From positions 62,001 through 126,000 of the forward strand of contig CAKTVV010000005.1 in the NCBI GenBank assembly GCA_934630515.1: DNA of 64,000 nucleotides, written 5' to 3'. This document shows, piece after piece, positions 1 through 8,484 of this stretch (its first letter is position 1; each line of letters begins with the position of its first letter). Below the pieces are notes generated by a model, which made no database searches, had not been told where the DNA came from, and saw nothing but the letters and a program-made list of their open reading frames with translations. Position numbers and translations under genes: made by a program. This stretch comes from an uncultured Eubacteriales bacterium. Lineage in GTDB: Bacteria > Bacillota > Clostridia > Oscillospirales > Acutalibacteraceae.

Positions 1-59
1 GATCAATCGTGTAAAATAGAGATGGAACATATTTCGTGTACGGATGCAACAATTCTCTA

Positions 60-88
60 TTGTAGCTCTGCCTTTTTTGGGGGATAAT
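60..88 (+). promoter_or_regulatory. Probable sigma-A promoter of pgi
   Basis: TTGTAG at 60-65 and GATAAT at 83-88 are 17 bp apart, about 45 bp before the pgi start. Seen in sequence; function inferred. Confidence 0.5.
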
Positions 89-131
89 ATCCAGTATAAA
101 AAGGGTTTTGGCAGACGAAAGGATGAGCGAC

Positions 132-1472
132 ATGGCGGTAAGCATCAACACACGGTACATCAGCGATCTGGTGAGCGAGCGGGAGATCCTGGCTTTACAG
201 CCGCAGGTAACGCTGGCGCACGATATGCTCCACAACGGCACGGGTCTGGGCAGCGATTTTCTCGGCTGGCTGGATCTGCCCGTGAACTATGACAAAGAGG
301 AATTTGCCCGTATTCAAGCGGCGGCAGCCCGGATCCAGGCGGATTCGGACGTGCTGGTGGTCATCGGCATCGGCGGCTCTTATTTGGGCGCCCGTGCCGC
401 TATCGAATTCCTCAAATCCAACAACTACAACCTCAAGAAAAAGGACACCCCGTCCATCTTCTTTGCCGGCAACAGCATTTCCGGCACCCAGCTCAGCGAG
501 CTGCTGGAGCTGTGCGAGGGCAAGCGGGTATCGGTCAACGTGATCTCCAAGTCCGGCACCACCACGGAGCCGGCGATTGCTTTCCGGGTGTTTCGGAAGT
601 ATCTGGAGGAGACCTGCGGGCATGACGAGGCGGTCAAGCGCATTTACGTCACCACCGACAAGAGCCGGGGCACCCTCAAGGCGCTGGCGGATCGGGAGGG
701 CTACGAGACCTTCGTGGTGCCGGACGATGTGGGCGGACGGTTCTCGGTGCTGACGGCGGTGGGGCTGCTGCCCATTGCTGCCGCCGGCTGCGACATCAGC
801 GCACTCATGCAGGGGGCGGCCGCCGCCCGGGCGGCGCTGAGCGATCCCTCGCTGGAGCAGAACGCCGCCTACCGCTATGCGGCGGCACGCACGGCGCTGC
901 TGCGCCGTGGCTTTGCGGTGGAGCTGATGGTCAGCTACGAGCCTCAGTATGCGCTCATGAACGAATGGTGGAAGCAGCTGTTCGGCGAGAGCGAGGGCAA
1001 GGACGGCAAGGGTCTCCTGCCGGATTCGGTGATCTATTCCACCGATCTTCATTCGCTGGGTCAGTTCGTGCAGGACGGCTCCAACGTGCTGTTTGAGACG
1101 GTGGTGAAATTCCAGAAGCCCCAGCGGGAGATCTTCATTGAGGAGGAGCAGGAGAACGGCGACGGGCTCAATTTCCTGGCGGGCAAGCCCATGTCCTTCA
1201 TCAACGAAAAGGCATTCGAGGGCACTGTGCTGGCGCACACCGACGGCAACACCCCCAATCTGGTGCTGGAGGTTCCCGCCATGAACGAGGCGGAGCTGGG
1301 CTATCTGATCTACTTCTTTGAAAAGGCCTGCGCCGTGTCCGGCTATATGCTGGGGGTCAACCCCTTCGATCAGCCCGGCGTGGAGAGCTATAAAAAGAAT
1401 ATGTTCGCTCTGCTGGGTAAGCCCGGCTATGAGGACGCCCGGGCGGCGCTGGAGGCTCGTTTGGGGAAATGA
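132..1472 (+). CDS. pgi: Glucose-6-phosphate isomerase
   Basis: Interconverts glucose-6-phosphate and fructose-6-phosphate in cytosolic glycolysis and gluconeogenesis. The 446-residue product has the family length for the short bacterial type. The glycine-rich VIGIGGSYLG stretch lies near residue 78, the phosphate-binding SKSGTTTE loop near 140, and NEWWKQLFGESEGKD with an active-site Glu near 290. ATG at 132 is preferred because GAAAGG lies 10 bases upstream; ATG at 123 and TTG at 108 are also in frame. It stands first in the window behind its own promoter. Confidence 0.95.
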   Translation: MAVSINTRYISDLVSEREILALQPQVTLAHDMLHNGTGLGSDFLGWLDLPVNYDKEEFARIQAAAARIQADSDVLVVIGIGGSYLGARAAIEFLKSNNYNLKKKDTPSIFFAGNSISGTQLSELLELCEGKRVSVNVISKSGTTTEPAIAFRVFRKYLEETCGHDEAVKRIYVTTDKSRGTLKALADREGYETFVVPDDVGGRFSVLTAVGLLPIAAAGCDISALMQGAAAARAALSDPSLEQNAAYRYAAARTALLRRGFAVELMVSYEPQYALMNEWWKQLFGESEGKDGKGLLPDSVIYSTDLHSLGQFVQDGSNVLFETVVKFQKPQREIFIEEEQENGDGLNFLAGKPMSFINEKAFEGTVLAHTDGNTPNLVLEVPAMNEAELGYLIYFFEKACAVSGYMLGVNPFDQPGVESYKKNMFALLGKPGYEDARAALEARLGK

Positions 1473-1537
1473 TTTGGGATCAGCCGTCCCTCATCGGACG
1501 GTTTCCACTATACTAAAATCTTTAGGAGGACAATACA

Positions 1538-1942
1538 ATGATCACTCTGATTCTCGGACACAAGGGCTCCGGCAAGACCAAAAAGCTCATGGATCTGTGC
1601 AACGCCGCTGTGGAGCAGTCGAAAGGGAACGTGGTCTTTATCGAAAAGGATAACACCCTGACCTATGACCTGAGCCATAAGGCTCGTCTGGTGGCTGCAG
1701 AGGATTACGCCATCAAAGGCTTTGATGCATTGTATGGGTATATCGCCGGTATGTGCGCCGGCAACTACGACATCACCGACATCTTCGTGGATTCTGTGCT
1801 GAAGATCGGCGGTTCCGATCTGGAAGCGCTGGCAGATTTCGTGGGAAAGCTGGGACACCTGAACACCCGGGTGGTCATGTCCGTCTCGGCGGATAAGAAC
1901 GAGATCCCGGCACGGGTCGCTACGCTGGCAGAGGAGATCTGA
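1538..1942 (+). CDS. Small P-loop NTPase of unknown role
   Basis: A 134-residue protein beginning with a beta strand and a clear Walker A motif, GHKGSGKTK, at residues 7-15. A hydrophobic strand ending in IFVDSVLK near residue 88 could be Walker B. No other domain is visible, so it is about the size of a minimal nucleotide-binding fold. A good ribosome site (AGGAGG) precedes the ATG. It lies 65 bp after pgi on the same strand and is probably co-transcribed. Similar short ATP-binding proteins are known in Clostridia, but I cannot assign a process to it. Confidence 0.8.
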   Translation: MITLILGHKGSGKTKKLMDLCNAAVEQSKGNVVFIEKDNTLTYDLSHKARLVAAEDYAIKGFDALYGYIAGMCAGNYDITDIFVDSVLKIGGSDLEALADFVGKLGHLNTRVVMSVSADKNEIPARVATLAEEI

Positions 1943-1963
1943 ACGGCTGTATAAAGTGTAAAA

Positions 1964-2030
1964 GGACGGCACACACTGCTATTGTGTACCGTCCGTGAGA
2001 GCAGCGGCGGGGGAGGGCTCCCTCGCCGCT
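1964..2030 (+). other. Two consecutive intergenic hairpins
   Basis: GGACGGCACACA at 1964-1975 pairs with TGTGTACCGTCC at 1983-1994 with one mismatch. A second stem joins AGCGGCG near 2003 with CGCCGCT at 2024-2030. No T tract follows, so these are probably mRNA-processing or weak termination structures. Confidence 0.5.
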
Positions 2031-2106
2031 GTCCGGCGAATAGGCGTTTGTACGCCGGCAAAAAGGAACCGCAGCGCCGGACGTCTGCGGGAGAGGATGA
2101 ACGAAT

Positions 2107-2913
2107 ATGGCGATTTGGTATGAGGGCAACCGCAATCTGAAATCCAACGAGCGGGAGCAGGATGGGATCACCTACTACATCCGGGGGGTGCAGGAGGTGG
2201 ATGGCATCCGCTATGAGCGGTATGCGGTCAAGACCCACTTTGTGGAGCGGGGCGAGGACTATGTGGAGGTGCTGCGGAAATATGTGGCACCGCTGTATCA
2301 GCCCGGCGATGTGGTGAGCATGAGCGAAAAGGTCATCTCCATGTGCCAGAACAATACGGTGCGCATGGAGGATGTGCATGTGGGCTTTTGGGCGAAATTC
2401 CTGTCCAAATTTGCCACCAGCAACCATAACGGCATCGGCATGGACGAGCCGTATAAGCTCCAGCTGGCGATCAATCTGAAAGGGCTGCCGCTGATCCTGT
2501 GGGCTGTGTTCTGCGGTGGGATCGCCCGCATCTTCGGCAAGCGGGGCGTGTTCTATAAGATCGTGGGGCAGGATGTGGCGGGCATCGACGGCTTCTACAG
2601 CCACTCGGCATTCGACACCTACCACACGCTGGCGGTGCTGAACCCCAAGGAGCCGGACAAGGTTTGTGCTGCCATCTATGAAAAGCTGGGAATCAGCTGC
2701 ATTCTGGTGGATGCCAACGATATCGACATCGAGATCCTCGGCAAGTCTCCGGATCTGGCGGAGGTGCCGGACACGGCGCTGGCGGATCGCATCCGGGACA
2801 ACCCTGCCGGACAGGACGACGAATTGACCCCGTTTATTCTCATCCGGGATATCAAAGACGCCCCGGCGCAGCCCTATGAGCCGCTGAAGGCGGTGGAGGG
2901 TCCGGTGGACTGA
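2107..2913 (+). CDS. F420-0:gamma-glutamyl ligase-like protein
   Basis: A 268-residue protein resembling the CofE-like ligase domain that adds glutamate to coenzyme F420 in archaea and actinobacteria. Visible parts are an N-terminal beta-rich segment, the VVSMSEKVISMCQ strand-helix near residues 76-88 (in CofE the equivalent Ser-Glu-Lys region binds substrate), and VGQDVAGIDG near 155. No other F420 biosynthesis gene is visible in this window, so the real substrate is probably something else. It follows the P-loop gene after two hairpins. Confidence 0.65.
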   Translation: MAIWYEGNRNLKSNEREQDGITYYIRGVQEVDGIRYERYAVKTHFVERGEDYVEVLRKYVAPLYQPGDVVSMSEKVISMCQNNTVRMEDVHVGFWAKFLSKFATSNHNGIGMDEPYKLQLAINLKGLPLILWAVFCGGIARIFGKRGVFYKIVGQDVAGIDGFYSHSAFDTYHTLAVLNPKEPDKVCAAIYEKLGISCILVDANDIDIEILGKSPDLAEVPDTALADRIRDNPAGQDDELTPFILIRDIKDAPAQPYEPLKAVEGPVD

Positions 2914-3031
2914 GTGCCTGCCGGAGGCGGAAAAGGCTTCGCCGTCCGACTGTGTATGCCGCTGAAAGCGGCTGCGGGTGGGGAAGAACGGCGAAAAAGC
3001 AAAGAAATTCCCCGTATTTTCAAAAACGCAC

Positions 3032-3060
3032 TTGACAAATGCGTTTTATGTCTATATAAT
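3032..3060 (+). promoter_or_regulatory. Consensus sigma-A promoter of yceD-rpmF
   Basis: TTGACA at 3032-3037 and TATAAT at 3055-3060, spacer 17 bp; both hexamers are perfect. Confidence 0.9.
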
Positions 3061-3086
3061 ATCATGCGTGACGCTTGAGGTGAACT

Positions 3087-3578
3087 ATGCTTGTGCAATG
3101 TCGATCTCTGTTCCTGGGGGAGACGGATCGTCTTCCGTTGGAGGCAGAGCTGGATCTCACGCAGGTGGAGCTTTTCGGGAATCATCCCTTCCGCCGCCCG
3201 GTGCAGGTGACGGGAGCGATCGTCAGCCGTGCCGGAGTGGTAACGCTGGAGGCTCGGGCGCAGTTTCTCTATGAGGGGCGCTGTGACCGTTGTCTGACGG
3301 AGTTCAGCCGGGACTATGACATTCCTGTGGAGCATATCCTCGTGACCGCCCTCGAAAATGAGGACAGCGATTTCGTTTTGCTGCAGGACTATCAGCTGCC
3401 GCTGGATGAGCTGGTGCAGGATGATATTCTGCTGGAGCTGCCGTATAAGAGCCTGTGTCGGGAGGATTGCCGGGGGCTGTGTCCCCAGTGCGGTAAGAAC
3501 CTGAATGAGGGTCTTTGCGGCTGCAGCACCAAGACGGAGGATCCTCGTCTGGCAGTTCTCAAACAGTTACTCAACTAA
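3087..3578 (+). CDS. yceD: YceD/DUF177 family 23S rRNA accumulation protein
   Basis: A 163-residue YceD-family protein, associated in bacteria with accumulation of large-subunit rRNA and nearly always encoded just upstream of rpmF, as here. A CDRC pair sits near residue 71, followed by a C-terminal cysteine cluster (CREDCRGLCPQCGKN and GCGC-like end) that looks like a zinc ribbon, plus LPLDELVQDDILLELP typical of the family. It starts 27 bp after a perfect promoter and is separated from rpmF by 31 bp. Unlike many relatives, plsX and acpP do not follow. Confidence 0.85.
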   Translation: MLVQCRSLFLGETDRLPLEAELDLTQVELFGNHPFRRPVQVTGAIVSRAGVVTLEARAQFLYEGRCDRCLTEFSRDYDIPVEHILVTALENEDSDFVLLQDYQLPLDELVQDDILLELPYKSLCREDCRGLCPQCGKNLNEGLCGCSTKTEDPRLAVLKQLLN

Positions 3579-3609
3579 TTTTTTATCTAAAGCTAAGGAG
3601 GTGCTGACA

Positions 3610-3795
3610 ATGGCGGTACCCAAGAGAAAACACTCGGCGGCTCGTCGTGACAAGCGGCGTAACAATGTGTGGAAGCTGGAGGCTCCGGCTCTGACGAAAT
3701 GTCCCCAGTGCGGTGCGTATAAGCGGGCTCATCGTTTGTGCGGAAACTGCGGCTACTACAACGGGCGTAAGGTCGTTGAGGTTGCGGACAAGTGA
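3610..3795 (+). CDS. rpmF: 50S ribosomal protein L32
   Basis: A 61-residue basic protein with the signature MAVPKRKHSAARRDKRR start and two CxxC pairs (CPQCG and CGNCG) forming the L32 zinc ribbon. It is a structural protein of the large ribosomal subunit. The start is fixed by the conserved N-terminus and by an AAGGAGGTG ribosome site. It is the second gene of the yceD operon and is followed by a terminator. Retention of all four cysteines marks the zinc-binding form of L32. Confidence 0.97.
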   Translation: MAVPKRKHSAARRDKRRNNVWKLEAPALTKCPQCGAYKRAHRLCGNCGYYNGRKVVEVADK

Positions 3796-3840
3796 TAGCA
3801 GCGCCACGGATGCCGTAGAGCTGTGTCATCGGACAGAAAG

Positions 3841-3869
3841 TAGAGGAGGAGCGATCCTTCTCTATTTTT
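3841..3869 (+). terminator. Rho-independent terminator after rpmF
   Basis: TAGAGGAGGA pairs with TCCTTCTCTA around a GCGA loop, followed by TTTTTA. Confidence 0.8.
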
Positions 3870-3920
3870 ATATCCGGCGGTTTTTTATGATGAGACTTGA
3901 CCCGGAGGGAGGAAGGGTAT

Positions 3921-5243
3921 ATGGCTGTGCCCATCGGCGGTGTAACGCCGGGCAGCCCGGCGTCTCGGGCGAGGATCGCTCCCGGCGATACGCTGGTGGC
4001 GATCAACGGGCGTCCCATTGAGGATGTGCTGGACTATCGGTTTTATATCCCGGACACCCGGCTCAAGCTGACCATCCTTTCCGGCGGGAAGCAGCGCACG
4101 GTGCGGCTGAAAAAGGCAGAATTTGAGGAGATCGGGCTGGAATTCGACACCTATCTGATGGATGAGCAGCATTCCTGCCGGAATAAGTGCATCTTCTGCT
4201 TTATCGACCAGCTGCCGCCCGGGATGCGGGATACGCTGTATTTTAAGGACGACGACAGCCGGCTGTCCTTCCTCTTCGGCAACTATATCACCCTCACCAA
4301 CCTGACGGAGCATGAGGTGTCCCGGATCATCGAGATGCACATCAGCCCCATCAACATCTCGGTGCATACCACCAACCCGGAGTTGCGCTGCCGGATGATG
4401 CACAACCGCTTCGCCGGAGATTGCCTTTCTATCCTCCACCGGTTTGTGGAGGCGGGGCTGACAGTGCAGTGCCAGCTGGTGCTGGTGCCGGGATATAACG
4501 ACGGCGAGGAGCTGGAGCGTTCGCTGCGGGATCTGGCGGCGTTGGGTCCGGCGGTGGAGAGCGTGGCGGCGGTGCCGGTGGGATTGACAAAATACCGGGA
4601 GGGTCTGGCGCCTATCCGGGGGTTTACGCCGGAGGAGAGCCGCCGGGTGGTGGCGCAGCTGACGGCTGCCGGCGACCGTATGCTTGAAAAAACCGGACGC
4701 CGGGTGTTTTTTCCGGCGGATGAGTGGTATATTAAGGGTGACCTGCCCATTCCCGACGGGGATTTCTACGAGGAATATCCGCAGCTGGAGAATGGCGTAG
4801 GAATGATCGCCCTGCAGCGGGACCAGTTCCGGCAGGCTCTGGCGGACAAGCTGGAGGAGGGTGCGCAGCCCACGGCGCTGCGGTATATCGTCGCTACCGG
4901 CATGGCGGCGCAGCGGGCACTGACGGTGCTGCTGGAGGAGGCGCAGGCGGCGTTCCCCGGTCTGCAGGCGCAGGTGCGGGCGATCCGCAACGATTTTTTC
5001 GGCCCTCAGATCACGGTGGCGGGGCTGGTGACCGGCGGCGACCTGATGGCGCAGCTGGCGGGAGAAACGGCGGACGTGCTGCTGCTGCCCTCTTGTATGC
5101 TGCGGCAGGAGGGAGATCTGTTCTTAGACGATGTTCCCTGGCAGCAGGTGCAGGATACCCTGCATATGCAGGTGCGGATCCTGCCGGAGACGGACGGCGG
5201 GGCGCTGCTGGATGCGTTTTTCCCGGATGAAAGAGAGGTATGA
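3921..5243 (+). CDS. DUF512 family radical SAM-like protein with N-terminal PDZ domain
   Basis: A 440-residue DUF512 protein. Residues 1-65 form a PDZ-like domain (VTPGSPASRARIAPGDTLVAING). A cysteine set follows, HSCRNKCIFCFIDQLP near residue 90, matching the CxxxCxxC iron-sulfur motif of radical SAM enzymes. The C-terminal third holds the conserved DUF512 region (VATGMAAQ, VAGLVTGGDL). The family is found in Clostridia next to der, exactly as here (3-bp gap to der). ATG at 3921 is chosen for its GGAGGGAGGAAGG ribosome site. The reaction is unknown. Confidence 0.85.
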   Translation: MAVPIGGVTPGSPASRARIAPGDTLVAINGRPIEDVLDYRFYIPDTRLKLTILSGGKQRTVRLKKAEFEEIGLEFDTYLMDEQHSCRNKCIFCFIDQLPPGMRDTLYFKDDDSRLSFLFGNYITLTNLTEHEVSRIIEMHISPINISVHTTNPELRCRMMHNRFAGDCLSILHRFVEAGLTVQCQLVLVPGYNDGEELERSLRDLAALGPAVESVAAVPVGLTKYREGLAPIRGFTPEESRRVVAQLTAAGDRMLEKTGRRVFFPADEWYIKGDLPIPDGDFYEEYPQLENGVGMIALQRDQFRQALADKLEEGAQPTALRYIVATGMAAQRALTVLLEEAQAAFPGLQAQVRAIRNDFFGPQITVAGLVTGGDLMAQLAGETADVLLLPSCMLRQEGDLFLDDVPWQQVQDTLHMQVRILPETDGGALLDAFFPDEREV

Positions 5244-5246
5244 GAT

Positions 5247-6578
5247 ATGGCAAAGCCGATCGTTGCGGTGGTGGGACGTCCCAATGTGGGGAAATCCACC
5301 CTGTTTAATAAGCTCATCGGGCAGCGGCTGTCCATTGTGGAGGATACCCCCGGCGTGACCCGGGACCGGATCATGGCGGATTGCGAATGGCGGGGACGGA
5401 GCTTTCTGCTGGTGGATACCGGCGGCATCGAGCCGAAAAGCGACGATGTGATCCTGTCCCAGATGCGGCGGCAGGCGCAGCTGGCGGTGGATCAGGCGGA
5501 TGTGATCGTGCTGGTGACTGATCTGCGCTCCGGCGTCACCGCCAACGATCAGGACGTGGCGGCGATGCTCCAGCGCTCCGGCAAGCCCGTGGTGCTGTGC
5601 GTCAATAAATGCGATTCCCCCGGCGACCCGCCTCCGGAGTTCTATGAATTTTACAATCTGGGGCTGGGCGACCCCGTCGCCGTGTCCTCGGTACACGGCA
5701 TGGGCACCGGCGATCTGCTGGATGCGGTGTACCCCTATTTTCCGCCGGAGGAAACGGCGGATGAGGAGTCCGACGTCATCAAGGTGGCGGTCATCGGCCG
5801 CCCCAATGCGGGAAAATCCTCTCTGGTAAACTGCATTGCCGGGGAGGAGCGCAGCATCGTCTCCAATGTGGCCGGCACCACCCGGGATGCTATCGATACC
5901 CGGGTGCATAACCGCTACGGGGATTTCATTTTCATCGACACCGCCGGTCTGCGCCGCAAGAGCCGGGTGGACGATGCCATCGAAAAATACAGCATTCTCC
6001 GGGCCCGCATGGCGGTGGAACGGGCGGATGTGTGCGTGATCATGATCGACGGCGTGGAGGGCTTTACGGAGCAGGACAGCAAGGTGGCGGGACTTGCCCA
6101 TGAGCAGGGCAAGGCATGCATCATCGCCGTCAACAAGTGGGATGCGGTGGAAAAGACCGACAAGACCATGGATGCTATGCGCAAGAAGCTCATGGACGAC
6201 TTCTCCTTTATGCCCTATGCGCCGTTTATCTTCCTGTCGGCGAAAACCGGTCAGCGGGTGGAGCGGCTGTTTGAGCTGATCCACTTTGTCAGTCAGCAGA
6301 ATTCCATGCGCATCTCCACCGGTATGCTCAACGATGTGCTGGCGCAGGCGACCGCCCGGGTGCAGCCCCCTACGGACAAGGGCAAGCGGCTGAAGATCTA
6401 CTATATGACCCAAGCCTCCACCAATCCGCCGACCTTTGTGTTCTTTGTCAACCGGGCGGAGCTGTTCCATTTCTCCTATCAGCGGTATCTGGAGAACCAG
6501 CTGCGGGAGACCTTCGGGCTGGAGGGCACGCCGGTGCGGTTCATCGTGCGGGAAAAGACCGACAACCGCACAAAATGA
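5247..6578 (+). CDS. der: Ribosome biogenesis GTPase Der (EngA)
   Basis: An essential GTPase of 50S subunit assembly with two tandem G domains. G1 motifs are GRPNVGKST near residue 8 and GRPNAGKSS near residue 182; the matching G4 motifs are NKCD near 119 and NKWD near 296. The C-terminal KH-like domain covers roughly the last 85 residues. Length (443) is normal. It is tightly coupled to the DUF512 gene upstream and followed by plsY, a frequent clostridial arrangement. Confidence 0.97.
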   Translation: MAKPIVAVVGRPNVGKSTLFNKLIGQRLSIVEDTPGVTRDRIMADCEWRGRSFLLVDTGGIEPKSDDVILSQMRRQAQLAVDQADVIVLVTDLRSGVTANDQDVAAMLQRSGKPVVLCVNKCDSPGDPPPEFYEFYNLGLGDPVAVSSVHGMGTGDLLDAVYPYFPPEETADEESDVIKVAVIGRPNAGKSSLVNCIAGEERSIVSNVAGTTRDAIDTRVHNRYGDFIFIDTAGLRRKSRVDDAIEKYSILRARMAVERADVCVIMIDGVEGFTEQDSKVAGLAHEQGKACIIAVNKWDAVEKTDKTMDAMRKKLMDDFSFMPYAPFIFLSAKTGQRVERLFELIHFVSQQNSMRISTGMLNDVLAQATARVQPPTDKGKRLKIYYMTQASTNPPTFVFFVNRAELFHFSYQRYLENQLRETFGLEGTPVRFIVREKTDNRTK

Positions 6579-6641
6579 TGGGCGGAGCGGTCAAGAAAAA
6601 CCGGAACGCTTTCAATTTTGCAAAATTAGAAAGGTAGTTGT

Positions 6642-7370
6642 GTGATTATGCGGGCTTTTTTGGCGAACAGTTGGCTGGCGCTGCTGCTGACAGCGGTGGT
6701 CGGGTACCTGTTGGGCAGCATCAACTGGGCGATTATCGTGACAAAGTGCTTTTCCCGCAAGGATATCCGCACGGTGGGCAGCGGCAATGCCGGCGCCACC
6801 AATGTGCTGCGCTCCCAAGGCATGCTGCCGGCGGTGCTGACGACGGTGGGGGATGTGGCGAAGGGCGTGCTGGCGGTGCTCATCGGCGGCTGGTTGCTGG
6901 TGCATCTGCGGCTGGACGGCGCCGCCCCCGGCAGCGAGCTGCCGGAGGAGCTGCGCAGCTTCTCCTTGAATGCCGACCGGCTGATCGGTCGGTATTTCGG
7001 CGGCTTTTTCTGTGTGCTGGGGCACCTGTTCCCGGTGTTCTATCAGTTCCGGGGCGGCAAGGGCGTGCTGGCGACGCTGGGAATGCTGTTTGTGGTGGAC
7101 TGGCGGGTGGCGCTGCTGGGTCTGGCGGCGTTCGGTATCACGGTCGCCATCAGCCGGATGGTGTCGCTGGGGTCTATCGTGGCGGCCTGCGTTCTGCCGA
7201 TCTGCACGCTGGTGCTGGGTCTGTGGGTGGATCACACCTCCAGTGGAGCGGTGGTCTTCTGCACGGTGCTGATCGGTCTGATCAGCGGCATCGTCATTTG
7301 GAAGCATAAGGGCAACATCGACCGCATCGCCGCCGGTACGGAACGGCGTATCGGCGAGGATAAGGTCTGA
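6642..7370 (+). CDS. plsY: Glycerol-3-phosphate acyltransferase PlsY
   Basis: A membrane enzyme that acylates glycerol-3-phosphate from acyl-phosphate, the first step of phospholipid synthesis. The family motifs are clear: YLLGSINWA near residue 20, the GSGNAGATNVLR motif near 46, and FRGGKGVLATLG near residue 138. Several hydrophobic helices are present. GTG at 6642 has GAAAGG eight bases upstream; ATG at 6648 is the alternative. At 242 residues it is somewhat longer than typical PlsY because of an extra loop near residues 85-110. gpsA, which makes the substrate, is next. Confidence 0.95.
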   Translation: MIMRAFLANSWLALLLTAVVGYLLGSINWAIIVTKCFSRKDIRTVGSGNAGATNVLRSQGMLPAVLTTVGDVAKGVLAVLIGGWLLVHLRLDGAAPGSELPEELRSFSLNADRLIGRYFGGFFCVLGHLFPVFYQFRGGKGVLATLGMLFVVDWRVALLGLAAFGITVAISRMVSLGSIVAACVLPICTLVLGLWVDHTSSGAVVFCTVLIGLISGIVIWKHKGNIDRIAAGTERRIGEDKV

Positions 7371-7394
7371 TGCAGCAAAGCGGCGCTTTGCTGC
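7371..7394 (+). other. Hairpin between plsY and gpsA
   Basis: TGCAGCAAAGC pairs perfectly with GCTTTGCTGCA around a 2-3 nt loop directly after the plsY stop. There is no T tract, so it is more likely a processing or stability element than a terminator. Confidence 0.5.
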
Positions 7395-7479
7395 ATCTGC
7401 GCAGTTTGCAGTCATCGCTGTCTGAGCGACAACGATTTTACAGAGTGAAACGCTCAATTCCGCAAAAAGGAGCGATCGT

Positions 7480-8484
7480 ATGGGAAATACCGTTGTATTA
7501 GGCGCCGGCGGCTGGGGACTGGCACTGTCCATGGTGGCGATGGACGAGAGCCATCCGGTCACGGTCTGGTCCTTTTCCGAGGAGGAGGTCAGTCTGCTGC
7601 GGCTGCATAACGAGAATCGCCGCTGTCTGCCGGGGGTATCGCTGCCGGAGGGGCTGGCGCTTACTACCGATCTGGCGGCGGCGGCACAGGCGGAGCTGGT
7701 GATCCTGGCGGTGCCCTCTTTTGCCATCCGCCAGACGGCGCAGCGGCTGCGGGAGCATATCCGCCCCGGCACCGTTGTGGTGAATGCCGGTAAAGGGCTG
7801 GAGGAGGGTACCCACAAGCGCTTTTCCACCGTACTGGCAGAGGAGCTGCCCGGCTGCCCGGTGGTGGTGCTGTCCGGCCCCTCCCATGCGGAGGAGGTCG
7901 CCCGGCAGATGCCTACCACCGTCACCGTCAGCTCCACCGATCCGGCAGCCGCCGAATGGGTGCAGCACCGGTTGAGCCGCACCTATTTCCGTCTGTATGT
8001 GAATGAGGATGTGGTGGGGGTAGAGCTGGGCGGCGCCCTGAAAAACCCCATTGCTCTGGCAGCCGGTATTTTGGACGGCCTGGATCTGGGAGATAACGCC
8101 AAGGCGGCGCTGATGACCAGGGGGCTGGTGGAGATCGCTCGGCTGGGGGTCAGTCTGGGGGCGCAGGAGCGTACTTTTGCGGGGCTGAGCGGCATGGGAG
8201 ATCTGATGGTGACCTGCGGTAGTATGCACTCCCGCAACCGGCGGGCGGGCATCCTCATCGGGCAGGGCGTGCCGGTGGAGGAAGCCATCCGGCGGGTCGG
8301 CACGGTGGAGGGCTATTGTACCGTCCGTCCGGCAGTGGAGCTGGCACGGCAGCAGGGGGTGGAGCTGCCCATTCTGGAGCAGTGCTGCCGCATCTGCTAC
8401 GAGGGGCAGGAGCCCCGGGCGGCGGTGAAAGCCCTGTTCGACCGGCCGCTGTGCTACGAAAGTGAGAAAACATGGATACGGTAA
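7480..8484 (+). CDS. gpsA: NAD(P)-dependent glycerol-3-phosphate dehydrogenase
   Basis: Reduces dihydroxyacetone phosphate to sn-glycerol-3-phosphate for lipid synthesis. The Rossmann motif GAGGWGLALS is at residues 7-16, GKGLEEGT near 108, and the catalytic-lysine segment GGALKNPIALAAG near 185 is followed by the substrate-binding MTRGLVEIARLG. The length of 334 is standard. It overlaps the next gene by 13 bp, so transcription probably continues into the B6 kinase. Confidence 0.97.
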   Translation: MGNTVVLGAGGWGLALSMVAMDESHPVTVWSFSEEEVSLLRLHNENRRCLPGVSLPEGLALTTDLAAAAQAELVILAVPSFAIRQTAQRLREHIRPGTVVVNAGKGLEEGTHKRFSTVLAEELPGCPVVVLSGPSHAEEVARQMPTTVTVSSTDPAAAEWVQHRLSRTYFRLYVNEDVVGVELGGALKNPIALAAGILDGLDLGDNAKAALMTRGLVEIARLGVSLGAQERTFAGLSGMGDLMVTCGSMHSRNRRAGILIGQGVPVEEAIRRVGTVEGYCTVRPAVELARQQGVELPILEQCCRICYEGQEPRAAVKALFDRPLCYESEKTWIR

